Shown piece after piece: positions 41,770 to 50,581 of a stretch of 56,923 bases of DNA. Numbering within the stretch: the stretch's first letter is position 1; every line of letters begins with the position of its first letter. Below the pieces are notes generated by a model. The model worked only from the letters and a program-made list of their open reading frames with translations, was not told where the DNA came from and did not search any database. Source of the stretch: CAYSCX01 sp964429575 (GTDB lineage: Bacteria > Desulfobacterota > Binatia > Binatales > Binataceae); contig CAYSCX010000016.1 in the NCBI GenBank assembly GCA_964429575.1, positions 1-56,923 on the forward strand. Direction: 5' to 3'. The translations under genes were made by a program, and so were the position numbers.

Positions 41770-42735
41770 CTACACCGGAAGCGAATTCAGGACTACACGC
41801 GCAAGCCGCTCTGCGCGTGCCGGCGATGACATGATCGTGTCCGCGGCCACCGCGCGCATGTCGAGTTGCTCGATCTCGCTTGTGCGCTTTCGATCGGCTC
41901 GATCGATTACAAACGTTCCCGCGACGTCACTGTACAGGCGCGCGACGCCCACCGCCGACACTTCCAGTCCGAGCCCGCGCAGCATTCGGTCCGCTGGACC
42001 CTTGATCGTCCGCCCTCCGACAATTGGACTTATCGCCGCGACTCGCATGCGCACCGATCGCAACGCATCGCGTACGCCTCGCAGGCCCAGAATCGGCCCA
42101 AGCGACACGAACGGATTCGACGGCGCGAGTATCACCGCGCGAGCGCTTCGAATCGCGCGCAGCACCTCCGGAAGCGGTCGCGCGCGTTTGATGCCGCGCA
42201 GCTCGATCCGCTCCACGTCGCCACGCGCGCGGTTGCGGACCAAGTATTCCTGGAACGGCATCGCGCGCCGCCCCCTGAGTTTCACGAATGTCCGCACCGC
42301 GTCGTCGCTCATCGGCAGCACGCGTGCCGCCAAACCAAAGCGCGACGCGATCTCCGCGGTGACTTCGCTGAGCGTCGCACCGCCGCGCAACCGATCGCTC
42401 CGGTAGAGATGCGTCGCGAGGTCGCGATCGCCGAGCATGAACCACGGACTTCCGTACAATCGCGCGAGCGCACCCAACGCATTGAACGTGTCGCCGTCGC
42501 GCCCCCAACCGTGGACGCGGTTCGCGACCCCCGCCAGCGTGTACGTGACAGTGTCGAGATCGGGCGAGACATGCAGCCCGTAGAATTCTTCGTCGTCGGC
42601 CGTGTTGACCACGGCCACCAGCCGGCGCGGTGGAATTACGCGGATCAGGCCGCGAATGAACTTAGCCGCACCCACTCCCCCCGCAAGCGTGACCACTGGC
42701 CTGGAGGGGAGCAGACTGGATCGGCCGTGCGCCAT
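41770..42735 (-). CDS. cofD: 2-phospho-L-lactate transferase
   Basis: 321 residues. CofD joins FO to the phospholactyl (or phosphoenolpyruvyl) moiety to give F420-0. The signature VVTLAGGVGAAKFIRGL is followed by VNTADDEEFYGLHVSPDLD, the metal and substrate site. The ATG at 42735 has AGAAGG seven bases upstream and overlaps cofH by 74 bases; a GTG at 42696 would reduce the overlap. It is in one operon with cofG, cofH and cofE. Confidence 0.93.
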   Translation of the reverse strand: MAHGRSSLLPSRPVVTLAGGVGAAKFIRGLIRVIPPRRLVAVVNTADDEEFYGLHVSPDLDTVTYTLAGVANRVHGWGRDGDTFNALGALARLYGSPWFMLGDRDLATHLYRSDRLRGGATLSEVTAEIASRFGLAARVLPMSDDAVRTFVKLRGRRAMPFQEYLVRNRARGDVERIELRGIKRARPLPEVLRAIRSARAVILAPSNPFVSLGPILGLRGVRDALRSVRMRVAAISPIVGGRTIKGPADRMLRGLGLEVSAVGVARLYSDVAGTFVIDRADRKRTSEIEQLDMRAVAADTIMSSPARAERLARVVLNSLPV

Positions 42736-43915
42736 TGGGGGCCCTTCTTCCGTACAGCTTCTGATAGGTAGTGCTGCGTTCGACCGCGACGCGCCCCATC
42801 TCGCGCGCCTTCTCCTCGATCAGATCGACTGGCACGAATTCGCCCGACTCGCCGCCCGCCTGCGCCGTGATGCTTTCTTCCATCAGCGTGCCCGAAAAGT
42901 CGTTGCATCCGGCCTTCAGCGTCAGCGCCGCCAGGTCCACGCCGAGCTTGACCCACGAGGTCTGAAGATTGTCGATCTGCCCGCGCAGGAACAGCCGCGA
43001 GAACGCATACATCTGAAAATCGCGCACGCCCATCGGCGGCGGCGACACCAGGCCCTTTCGGAACAGGACCGTGTTTTGATGGATGAAGCGCAGCGGCACG
43101 AATTCGGTGAACCCGTGAGTCTGCTTCTGGATGTCGCGCAGGATCCCCAGGTGGTTCACAACGTGGCGCGGACTCTCGACGTGCCCGTACATCACCGTCG
43201 ATGTCGTCGGTACGCCCAGCGCATGCGCGCTGGTGATGATCTCCACCCACGTCGCGACGTCGACCTTCTTGTGGCTCAGGATTTCACGCACGCCGTCGTC
43301 GAGAATTTCAGCCGCCGTGCCCGGAATCGAGCCCAGCCCGTGGTCGCGCAACATCCCGATGTACTCTGGATAATCCATCCGCACGCGCTTCGCGCCGTAC
43401 ATGATCTCCATCGGCGAGAATGCGTGCACGTGGATGTCGGGAAATTCCGTTTTGATCGCGATCAGCACGTCGCGGTACTTGAACGCCGGCATGTCGGGGT
43501 TGATTCCGCCCTGCATGCACACTTCGGTCGCGCCGCGAACGCGCGCCTCGGCGACTTTGTTCAAGATCACTTCGTCGGCATGGTCGTACGCGTCGGACTC
43601 CCAGCGCTGGCGCTTGAAGCCGCAAAACTGGCATCCGACGAAACAGATGTTCGTAAAATTGATGTTGCGATTGACGACGTAGGTGACTTCGTTGCCAACG
43701 TCTTGCGCCCGCGCGAGGTCCGCGCACTTCACCATCGCGCGCAGGTCGTCGCCCTCCGCGGTGTAGAGCGCCAGCCCTTCTGCGGCCGTCAACTCCTTGC
43801 GATCGAGGCTCCGTCCCAGCGCGGCGCGTATTTCCGGTGACGCCTTGTCGAGCAACGCGTCAAGCGGGGTGGCCTCGATTTCATCGACCCAGTTGCGCCA
43901 ATCCTGCACGTTCAC
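42662..43915 (-). CDS. cofH: FO synthase subunit 2 (radical SAM)
   Basis: 417 residues. CofH attaches the tyrosine-derived unit to the ribityl uracil in the first step of FO formation. The radical SAM C-x3-C-x2-C is CFVGCQFC, with the family strands TEVCMQGGINPD. The start is GTG 43915: it overlaps the cofG stop as GTGA and has GGAGG six bases upstream. This is preferred over an earlier in-frame GTG at 43942. Confidence 0.94.
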   Translation of the reverse strand: MNVQDWRNWVDEIEATPLDALLDKASPEIRAALGRSLDRKELTAAEGLALYTAEGDDLRAMVKCADLARAQDVGNEVTYVVNRNINFTNICFVGCQFCGFKRQRWESDAYDHADEVILNKVAEARVRGATEVCMQGGINPDMPAFKYRDVLIAIKTEFPDIHVHAFSPMEIMYGAKRVRMDYPEYIGMLRDHGLGSIPGTAAEILDDGVREILSHKKVDVATWVEIITSAHALGVPTTSTVMYGHVESPRHVVNHLGILRDIQKQTHGFTEFVPLRFIHQNTVLFRKGLVSPPPMGVRDFQMYAFSRLFLRGQIDNLQTSWVKLGVDLAALTLKAGCNDFSGTLMEESITAQAGGESGEFVPVDLIEEKAREMGRVAVERSTTYQKLYGRRAPNGARPIQSAPLQASGHACGGSGCG

Positions 43916-45108
43916 GCTTGGCCTCCAACCGTCGTATTCCACATCTCACGCACGCGAGGTGCGATTGCGGGATCGAGCCACTCATCATCGATGTATTCCG
44001 GGTAAATTGCGAGCCGCTCGCGCAGATTGAATCCCGCCTTCGCACACCGCTCGCCGAGCTGCTCGAGATGCGGCCACGGCGATTCCGGATTCACGTAATC
44101 CTTGCTGAGCGGCGAGATTCCACCCCAATCGTTTATCCCCGCGTCGAGGAACAGCTCGATTTGATTTGGCGACAGATTGGGCGGCGCCTGCACGTTCATC
44201 CGCGGCCCCAGCACCAGCCGCGCCGTCGCGAGCGCGCGCGCCATGTCGAGCGCGTCCGGTTCGGGCGCATCAGCCATCGCGATCTCCGGCTTCGCCCGGA
44301 AATTCTGAATGATGACCTCCTGGATGTGCCCATGTCGCTCGTTCAAATCGCGCAGCGCAACCAGACTCTGCGCGCGCTCGGCCGGCGTCTCGCCGATCCC
44401 GATCAAAATCCCGCTCGTGAATGGAATCCGCAGCGCGCCCGCCTCTTCTATCATCTTGACGCGCAGGCTCGGCTCCTTGTCGGGCGCCCACTGATGCGCC
44501 CCGCCGCGCCCGCGCAGCCGCGATGAGATGTTCTCGAGCATCAGTCCCATGCTCGCATTGAGCGGCCGCAACATCGCCATCTCGTCGCGCGTCATCAAGC
44601 CGGCGTTGGTATGTGGCAGCAGCCCCTCGTCAATCGCGAGTCTGCATGCGACCGCGACGTATTCGATCGTCGTGCTCACGCCCAATTCGCGCAGCGTCTC
44701 GCGGTATTCCTTGAATGCGGCCTCGGGCTTGTCGCCCAGACACATCAGCGCTTCCTTGCATCCCAGCTCGCTTGCGCGCCGGGACCACTCGGTGATCTCA
44801 GCGGGCATCATGGTCCACGCGCCCGGGTCGCCCGGATCTTTGCGGAACGTGCAGTAGGTACACCGGTCGCGGCAAAGATTGGTGACTGGCAGAAAAACCT
44901 TGCGCGAGTATGTGACGTCGCGGCCCTTCGCACGGTCGCGCATCTGTGCCGCCGCTCCGAGCATCACGTTGAGCTCGCTGTCGGGGCACTCGATCAGTGC
45001 GATCGCGTCGTCTTCGCTGAGCCGCGCGCCAGCCAGCGCGCGATCAGCAACGTCGCGAACTGATGGCAGCGCGCGCGCGGATGAAAACGAAGTTTGCGCG
45101 AAGGACAT
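43912..45108 (-). CDS. cofG: FO synthase subunit 1 (radical SAM)
   Basis: 398 residues. CofG completes the deazaflavin ring of FO with CofH. The radical SAM motif is CRDRCTYC in VTNLCRDRCTYCTFRK. Further signatures are GCKEALMCLGDKPE and the C-terminal DWGGISPLSKDYVNPE. AGGGG lies five bases before the ATG. It is the first gene of the F420 operon; separate CofG and CofH point away from Actinobacteria, where they are fused. Confidence 0.95.
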   Translation of the reverse strand: MSFAQTSFSSARALPSVRDVADRALAGARLSEDDAIALIECPDSELNVMLGAAAQMRDRAKGRDVTYSRKVFLPVTNLCRDRCTYCTFRKDPGDPGAWTMMPAEITEWSRRASELGCKEALMCLGDKPEAAFKEYRETLRELGVSTTIEYVAVACRLAIDEGLLPHTNAGLMTRDEMAMLRPLNASMGLMLENISSRLRGRGGAHQWAPDKEPSLRVKMIEEAGALRIPFTSGILIGIGETPAERAQSLVALRDLNERHGHIQEVIIQNFRAKPEIAMADAPEPDALDMARALATARLVLGPRMNVQAPPNLSPNQIELFLDAGINDWGGISPLSKDYVNPESPWPHLEQLGERCAKAGFNLRERLAIYPEYIDDEWLDPAIAPRVREMWNTTVGGQA

Positions 45109-45168
45109 CTTCGCCCCTTATAAGCCAGCACCTCCACCGAGGCAACCAACCTCGCCCGGAAGTCGCGG

Positions 45169-46467
45169 CTACATCGCGACGCGCAGCGGACTCACCTCAC
45201 CGATGAAAAATATCGCGTCCGCCTGATCTGCAATCGCGGCCGTCACGGTGCCGCCCCCCATCGCTATCTTCGCTTCGCTTCTGAGCAATGCCGCGGCCGA
45301 ATCCGTACTCGCCGTGGGTAGAAGGTAGCATTCGCCAACCCGATTCAGGGCCGCATTCAGCGAGTCCGTGGGACTGGTGACCTTGTTGCGCAAATCACGA
45401 TACGGCTGCGAGTCCGTTCCGTGATCGCACAGCATCCAGATTGAAAATACCTTCCCCGCAAATCGATCATTAAGCGCCGTGCCGACCGACACGTCGCTCC
45501 CGCCGCCCGGTCCCGCCAGATATGTCTGCTCGCGCACGGCTCGGATGTTCTTGCTGAGATGCATGTTGTGGCTCATCAAGACGAGCTTTTCGTCCGCTCC
45601 GCCGCGCGCCAGCACACTCCCGATTCGTCGGCGCATCGAACGCTCGCGAACCGCCATCGCCTTGTTGACCTCGTCCCAACTGTCGGTGTGGTAGCCAATC
45701 GACACATACTCGAGACTTTCTCTGAGCGACGTGATGGACTCGACCACCAAATCCAGCACGTTTGGATCGAGTATTTCTGAGAATTTCTGTGCTTCGGTTG
45801 AGATCAGTCCTGAGGCTTTCTCGAGGCGCGCGATTTCATCTTCTATAGACTCGCCTGCCACGCGCTTGAGAACGTCTCGCAGCTCGCGCGTCGGCGATTG
45901 CCCGGCAACCGGCGAGAGCATTTCCTCGATATCCTCGTACGCACTGCCCGGCACGTAATCGACATCGAAACCGAAGAACCGAAGCCGGTGGTCCGGTCGT
46001 TCCTCGCGAATCCGGTACAGCCCGGCCGCGAATGCGCGCTGCTCGGATCGAAACTCGGTCTCCGGAAATGACGCCGAAAACGCATAACTGAGCAGTCCCG
46101 TCGATTCGTCGTTCCGGTCGGTCCTTCGCGCGCCGCGATATCCGTAGGTCGCCACGCGATCCAGATGATTGCTGTCGCCGGTCTCGATGAACCGGTTGAT
46201 GCGAACCCCATCCGAGAAACCCATCTCCTCGCCGACGATTCGAAACCCGCGCGACGCGAGATAGCTGATCAGCATCAACCGATAGCCGTACTTCTCGTGG
46301 GTGAAATGATTCCCTTCGCCGAGATAGACGATACGCTTGGCGCGGAGCGATTCGTCCAGCGTCCCAAGCTTCGCAACGTTCTCCGGCGTCAGTTCGGGTG
46401 ACGCGAAGTGGATAGCGCGCTCGCGCGCCCACTCGACGAATTCATCTATCGAAGATTTTCGCCGCAT
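45169..46467 (-). CDS. Erythromycin esterase-family protein
   Basis: 432 residues. Active-site strands are IVYLGEGNHFTHEKYG and RIVGEEMGFSDG near the N-terminus and LVLMSHNMHLSKN in the C-terminal half, carrying the conserved His and Glu of the EreA/EreB superfamily. True macrolide esterases are a minority; many homologues are housekeeping hydrolases or secondary-metabolite enzymes. No resistance phenotype should be assumed from this alone. The gene stands alone, 60 bases from the cofG start. Confidence 0.82.
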   Translation of the reverse strand: MRRKSSIDEFVEWARERAIHFASPELTPENVAKLGTLDESLRAKRIVYLGEGNHFTHEKYGYRLMLISYLASRGFRIVGEEMGFSDGVRINRFIETGDSNHLDRVATYGYRGARRTDRNDESTGLLSYAFSASFPETEFRSEQRAFAAGLYRIREERPDHRLRFFGFDVDYVPGSAYEDIEEMLSPVAGQSPTRELRDVLKRVAGESIEDEIARLEKASGLISTEAQKFSEILDPNVLDLVVESITSLRESLEYVSIGYHTDSWDEVNKAMAVRERSMRRRIGSVLARGGADEKLVLMSHNMHLSKNIRAVREQTYLAGPGGGSDVSVGTALNDRFAGKVFSIWMLCDHGTDSQPYRDLRNKVTSPTDSLNAALNRVGECYLLPTASTDSAAALLRSEAKIAMGGGTVTAAIADQADAIFFIGEVSPLRVAM

Positions 46468-46553
46468 CCAGAGTCAGTTTGCACTCCGATGCGCCAACGG
46501 TCTACTTCCACCAACACCCATGCATTGAACACTGAACCGCTCGGGAGAAAACG

Positions 46554-47513
46554 ATGCCCTCACGTCGCCGCCGCGGGAACTCCGTTGACCGGCTGATTAA
46601 CACCTACTCAATCATCGCGCGCGACCCGGATACAGGTCAGCTCGGCGTCGCCGTGCAATCGCATTGGTTCGCGGTGGGTCAGGTGGTTCCGTGGGCCGAG
46701 TCGGGCGTCGGCGCAGTCGCGACGCAAGCGTTCGTTGACGCAAGCTACGGCCCGCGCGGACTCGCGATGATGCGTGCTGGCGCCGCCGCCCCCGATGCCC
46801 TCGCGGCGCTCGTCGCCGCCGACTCGCGCCGCGACGTCCGCCAGGTCGCGATGGTCGATGCGCACGGCCGCGTCGCCGCGCACACCGGCGCTCTGACAAT
46901 CGCGGAGGCCGGCCACTTCGTGGGTGACCAGTTCTCCGTTCAGGCCAACATGATGCTCAAGAACACGGTCTGGCCGGCGATGGCCGAGGCATTTCGCAGC
47001 GCGAACGGCGACCTCGCCGAGCGCCTCCTGCGCGCGCTCGAGGCCGCCGAGGCCGAGGGTGGCGACATCCGCGGAATGCAATCCGCCGCAATTCTGGTCG
47101 TGCAACGGACCCCGTCCACCGAGCCGTGGAATGATCGAATTTTCGACCTCCGCGTGGACGATCACCCCAAGCCGCTGGTGGAACTACGTCGCCTCATTCA
47201 AGTCTGTCGCGCATATCACCACCGCTCCCGCGCCCAATCCGCGTTGGCGCGAGGCGAATTCGGCGCGGCAGAGTCCGACTACGATATCGCCGAACGGCTC
47301 ATCGGCGACAATCCCGAGATGCATTTCTGGCACGGCATCGATCTCATTAACGCGGGTCGGCTCGACGATGCCAAGCCACATCTTTCGCATGCGTTCGCGC
47401 GCGACCAGAACTGGCTCGAACTCGCGCTGCGCCTGCCGCGCGCCCAGCTCCTTGGTGATGATCCGGAGCTGGTCCGGGCGATCACCACGCTCGCATTCGC
47501 GCACAAGAGATAG
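46554..47513 (+). CDS. DUF1028 protein with TPR-like C-terminal extension
   Basis: 319 residues. The N-terminal ~215 residues match DUF1028 (TYSIIARDPDTGQLGVAVQS, GAVATQAFVDASYGPRGL), an Ntn-hydrolase-like fold of unproven activity. The C-terminal ~100 residues are TPR-like helices (FGAAESDYDIAERLI, DDAKPHLSHAFARD). There is no signal peptide. The role is unknown; relatives often lie near peptidases or amino-acid metabolism genes, which is not the case here. Confidence 0.8.
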   Translation: MPSRRRRGNSVDRLINTYSIIARDPDTGQLGVAVQSHWFAVGQVVPWAESGVGAVATQAFVDASYGPRGLAMMRAGAAAPDALAALVAADSRRDVRQVAMVDAHGRVAAHTGALTIAEAGHFVGDQFSVQANMMLKNTVWPAMAEAFRSANGDLAERLLRALEAAEAEGGDIRGMQSAAILVVQRTPSTEPWNDRIFDLRVDDHPKPLVELRRLIQVCRAYHHRSRAQSALARGEFGAAESDYDIAERLIGDNPEMHFWHGIDLINAGRLDDAKPHLSHAFARDQNWLELALRLPRAQLLGDDPELVRAITTLAFAHKR

Positions 47514-47824
47514 GTGCTCGCGGGCGCCGGTTTCACGAAACTTACGACGTTGCGATAATCTCCAAAGCCGCATGCATCGGTCGCCGGGGCGAAGATCACC
47601 GAGGCGACCATTTCGAGAATGGCCGCTGTCGCCTATCCCGAGACCAGCCGCAAGCCGGCATATTACGCACGGGCGAAGTGAAGAAACGTCCGTTCGCGGC
47701 TGAGACGGACGACGATGACGCGATCGCTGTCCGCTGGATGATGTATCTCGCGCTATCGTACGACCATCGCGTGATCGATGGCGTGCTCGGCAACCGTTTC
47801 CTCTATCGCGTCGCGCATAATTAA
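47514..47824 (+). pseudogene. Relic of a dihydrolipoamide acyltransferase (E2) C-terminus
   Basis: The last ~55 codons read QPQAGILRTGEVKKRP, then MMYLALSYDHRVIDGVLG and a TAA, the C-terminal catalytic motif (DHRxxDG) of 2-oxoacid dehydrogenase E2 enzymes. Upstream of this the homologous stretch is scrambled across two frames (a readable piece ATISRMAAVAYPETSR lies in another frame), and there is no start codon or lipoyl domain. The rest of the gene has been lost. Confidence 0.72.
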
Positions 47825-47882
47825 AGAAGCGGACTTCGAGCTATGATATGAGCGTCGAGAGGTTGGGGGGGACTGGCCGGAG

Positions 47883-48122
47883 ATGAAGCTGGAGGGCAAA
47901 GTCGCACTCATTACCGGCGCAAGCCGGGGCATCGGGCGAAGCCGCATGACCGACTCGCTCGCAGACTACTTCGGCCGGCTAGCTGGTGAAGAGACGGCCA
48001 GCCGGCTCCGCGACTTGCCTTCACCTGATTCGCTTGTACCATCGTTCTTGTTTCTGGCCAGCAGCGATTCCGACTACGTTACGGGCGATATCCTGGTCGC
48101 GGACGGCGGCCTCACGCTCTAA
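47883..48122 (+). pseudogene. Internally deleted SDR gene
   Basis: The 79-codon frame has a normal SDR start (MKLEGKVALITGASRGIGR) and a normal SDR end (FLASSDSDYVTGDILVADGG), but the middle is missing: no NNAG motif and no Ser/Tyr/Lys active site. About 170 residues have been removed in frame, the junction lying after GIGR at about 47940. It cannot form a working enzyme. It lies 58 bases beyond the E2 relic. Confidence 0.8.
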
Positions 48123-48128
48123 TTCGCG

Positions 48129-49130
48129 ATGCGTGCGATGGCGGTAGCGCGACCCGCGCCGATTGAGACGGAGCCGCTCGTGCCAATCGATGCGCCGGTT
48201 CCGGAGCCCGCGGCTGGTGAAATTCGCGTTCAAATTCGTGCGTGCGGCGTCTGCCGCACTGATCTACACATTGCGGAAGGCGATCTTCCGCCGCGACGTG
48301 AACGCATCATTCCCGGCCACGAAATCGTCGGCGTTGTGGAACATCGAGGCCCTGGTGCTACGCGCTTCAAGCCTGGCGATCGCGTCGGTATCGCGTGGCT
48401 GCGCGAGACGTGTGGAGCGTGCGTCTATTGCCACCGAGGTAGAGAGAATCTCTGCCCCAATGCGCGATTCACCGGCTACGATCACGACGGCGGTTACGCC
48501 GAGTTCGCGGTGGTGCGCGAAGACTTCGCGTACGCGCTTCCCGAGGCGCTCGATGACGAAGCGGCCGCTCCGCTGTTGTGCGCCGGCATAATCGGGTTTC
48601 GTGCGATCAGGCGCGCCGAAGTACGGCCGGGAGCGACGGTGGGCCTCTATGGCTTCGGCGGTTCGGCGCATCTCGCTCTCCAAGTGCTCAAACATTGGGG
48701 CTGCCGCGTGTACGTGATGACGCGCGGAGGCAAGCATCGCGAACTCGCCGAGACGTTGGGCGCCGATTGGATCGGCAACTCCGATGAACGTCCGCCGAAG
48801 CCGCTCGACTCCGCGATTTTATTTGCACCCGCGGGCAATCTTGTGCCCACCGCTATGGAGGCGCTTGATCGCGGCGGCGTGCTGGCGATCGCGGGAATCT
48901 ACGTCAGCTCCGTCCCGATTCTCGACTACGAACGCCATCTCTTCTACGAGCGAGAGATTCGCAGCGTCACCGCGAACACGCGCGCTGATGCTGAGGAGTT
49001 CCTCAAGGTCGCGGGCGAGATTCCGATTCGCACGCACACGGTGCCGTTCGGGCTTGCGCAAGCGAACGTTGCGCTACGAATGCTGAAGCATGACGAGATT
49101 AAAGGCGCAGGCGTGCTGCGCGTGAGCTAG
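48129..49130 (+). CDS. Zinc-dependent alcohol dehydrogenase
   Basis: 333 residues of the medium-chain dehydrogenase family. Catalytic zinc ligands are in RACGVCRTDLH and PGHEIVG. The structural zinc loop is CGACVYCHRGRENLC. The NAD-binding motif is VGLYGFGGSAHLALQV. It resembles AdhA-type enzymes that oxidise primary alcohols with NAD. It starts 6 bases after the deleted SDR frame, which may once have been its operon partner. Confidence 0.9.
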   Translation: MRAMAVARPAPIETEPLVPIDAPVPEPAAGEIRVQIRACGVCRTDLHIAEGDLPPRRERIIPGHEIVGVVEHRGPGATRFKPGDRVGIAWLRETCGACVYCHRGRENLCPNARFTGYDHDGGYAEFAVVREDFAYALPEALDDEAAAPLLCAGIIGFRAIRRAEVRPGATVGLYGFGGSAHLALQVLKHWGCRVYVMTRGGKHRELAETLGADWIGNSDERPPKPLDSAILFAPAGNLVPTAMEALDRGGVLAIAGIYVSSVPILDYERHLFYEREIRSVTANTRADAEEFLKVAGEIPIRTHTVPFGLAQANVALRMLKHDEIKGAGVLRVS

Positions 49131-49160
49131 CCGAAGCCGCTCCCTGCGCCGTCGGTCGGT

Positions 49161-49403
49161 TTACCAGAACGATTCGAGGCGCGGATCAGGAATATGCACG
49201 TAGCCGTTGTACCAGAGGTATACGGCGATGCCGACCGCAAGGGTCGCGACTATCGCGGTATGAATCCGCGAGGTCGAGTGGACCTCCTCGGTCGCGGACC
49301 ACGCGCTCGCCAAAATCGAAAGCAGGTAGATGACACCGAAGCCGAGCGCCGCGTAGAACATTGCGCTGCCTATCAGTCCGCTCCAGTCGTTTCCGCTAAA
49401 CAT
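49161..49403 (-). CDS. Small membrane protein, two transmembrane segments
   Basis: 80 residues, not recognised. Membrane segments are at about 14-33 (AMFYAALGFGVIYLLSILAS) and 49-66 (IVATLAVGIAVYLWYNGY). It converges with the alcohol dehydrogenase gene. The ~250 bases on its other side hold no clear feature. Confidence 0.55.
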   Translation of the reverse strand: MFSGNDWSGLIGSAMFYAALGFGVIYLLSILASAWSATEEVHSTSRIHTAIVATLAVGIAVYLWYNGYVHIPDPRLESFW

Positions 49404-49655
49404 GGCTAATCGCGCTCCTTCGCTAACGCGCGCTCAGCTGCTGCCGGCCGTCGAGGCTAGGAAGTGATGCTGCTTCGGCCTGACCGGCTCGCGTCCACCG
49501 CCAACTTCGTCAATTGATTGGAAATTCGCGGCGACGCACAGTTGCCTCCTATACCGTTCACTACCAGTAGAGCATGCTTGGCGCAAGTAGACTCGGGGTG
49601 ACCAACCAAGCTATGTCACCGAATAGCAAAGCAGTCGTAGCTATTGTTCGATTAG

Positions 49656-49919
49656 TTACGCTTTGACTAGCCTACAAACGTAGTCTGAGCAGCTTAGCTC
49701 GATCCAGCCGCGCAATCGCGGACGGCCCACGCCAAGTACGCCGTTGCGTTCGAGCACCTTGCCGATCTCGGCCTTGAGCTCGTCGATGTCCTTGGGAGTC
49801 ACAGGCCGTGCCACTGGTTCGCCGGCGCAACCGGCCAGGAAGATCGAAGCGGAGCCGAACAGCAGGCACGCGAGAGCCAAGGTCGCGACGCGCACGATCC
49901 CGCGCAAGTTTTGCTTCAT
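49656..49919 (-). CDS. Small lipoprotein of unknown function
   Basis: 87 residues from the ATG at 49919 (two further in-frame ATGs lie upstream). The signal sequence ends in the lipobox LAGC (LLFGSASIFLAGC). The mature part has a helix (DIDELKAEIGKVLERNG) and two more cysteines in SCSDYVCRLVKA that could form a disulfide. It is divergent from nuoB. The function is not recognised. Confidence 0.55.
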   Translation of the reverse strand: MKQNLRGIVRVATLALACLLFGSASIFLAGCAGEPVARPVTPKDIDELKAEIGKVLERNGVLGVGRPRLRGWIELSCSDYVCRLVKA

Positions 49920-50020
49920 TCGAACTGTTCGTTCCATAAGCATTTGTTGACCCCGTAGCGAGGCGCTTGCTACTTTCGAGATGTAGGCTTTGTCTTAGAC
50001 GTATTCGCCAGGTGCATCGA

Positions 50021-50563
50021 ATGGCCGATCCAACGCAAGCGCAAGGATTGACGAAGAACGAGGAAATCCTGCTCGGCGACACCGCGATGTTGACGCGCCT
50101 CGACAAGGCCGTTGCGTGGGCGCGTAAGTTCTCGATCTTCCCTTATCCGTTTGCGACCGCCTGCTGCGCGATGGAGTACATGTCGCTTTCGCTGACGCCG
50201 TACGATATCGACCGGTTCGGTGCGCTGCTGCCGCGCTTTACGCCGCGACAGGCAGACCTGCTGATGGTCATCGGAACGGTGACGATGCGACAGGCGCCGA
50301 TCCTTAAGCGCGTGTACGAGCAGATGGCCGAGCCGAAGTGGGTGATGGCGTTTGGCGCGTGCGCCGCGAGCGGTGGCTTCTACGACAACTACGCGACGCT
50401 GCCCGGCATCGACCGGATCGTGCCGGTTGACGTTTACGTGCCCGGCTGCCCGCCGCGGCCCGAGGGTGTGCTCGACGCGCTGATGGCATTGCAGCGGAAG
50501 ATCCAAGGGGAGAAGCAGAAGCTCCGGCTACTCGACCCCAAGCACGAGGCCGCTGCGCGCTAA
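50021..50563 (+). CDS. nuoB: NADH-quinone oxidoreductase subunit B
   Basis: 180 residues. It binds cluster N2, which passes electrons to quinone: CC in FATACCAMEYMS, C in FGACAASGG and C in VPGCPPRPEG are all present. The start is ATG 50021; the ORF extends upstream but the protein family begins at MADPTQ. It is followed 18 bases later by nuoF. The usual neighbours nuoA, C, D and E are absent. Confidence 0.94.
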   Translation: MADPTQAQGLTKNEEILLGDTAMLTRLDKAVAWARKFSIFPYPFATACCAMEYMSLSLTPYDIDRFGALLPRFTPRQADLLMVIGTVTMRQAPILKRVYEQMAEPKWVMAFGACAASGGFYDNYATLPGIDRIVPVDVYVPGCPPRPEGVLDALMALQRKIQGEKQKLRLLDPKHEAAAR

Positions 50564-50581
50564 CCGGCCGCCGTCCGCTTC

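Noticed and set aside
42602..43840. A 412-codon rightward frame opposite cofH
   Set aside because: The opposite strand encodes a complete radical SAM CofH; this frame has no recognisable motif.
45169..46467. Macrolide resistance gene
   Set aside because: The superfamily is broad and the context (F420 operon, DUF1028) gives no support for antibiotic inactivation.
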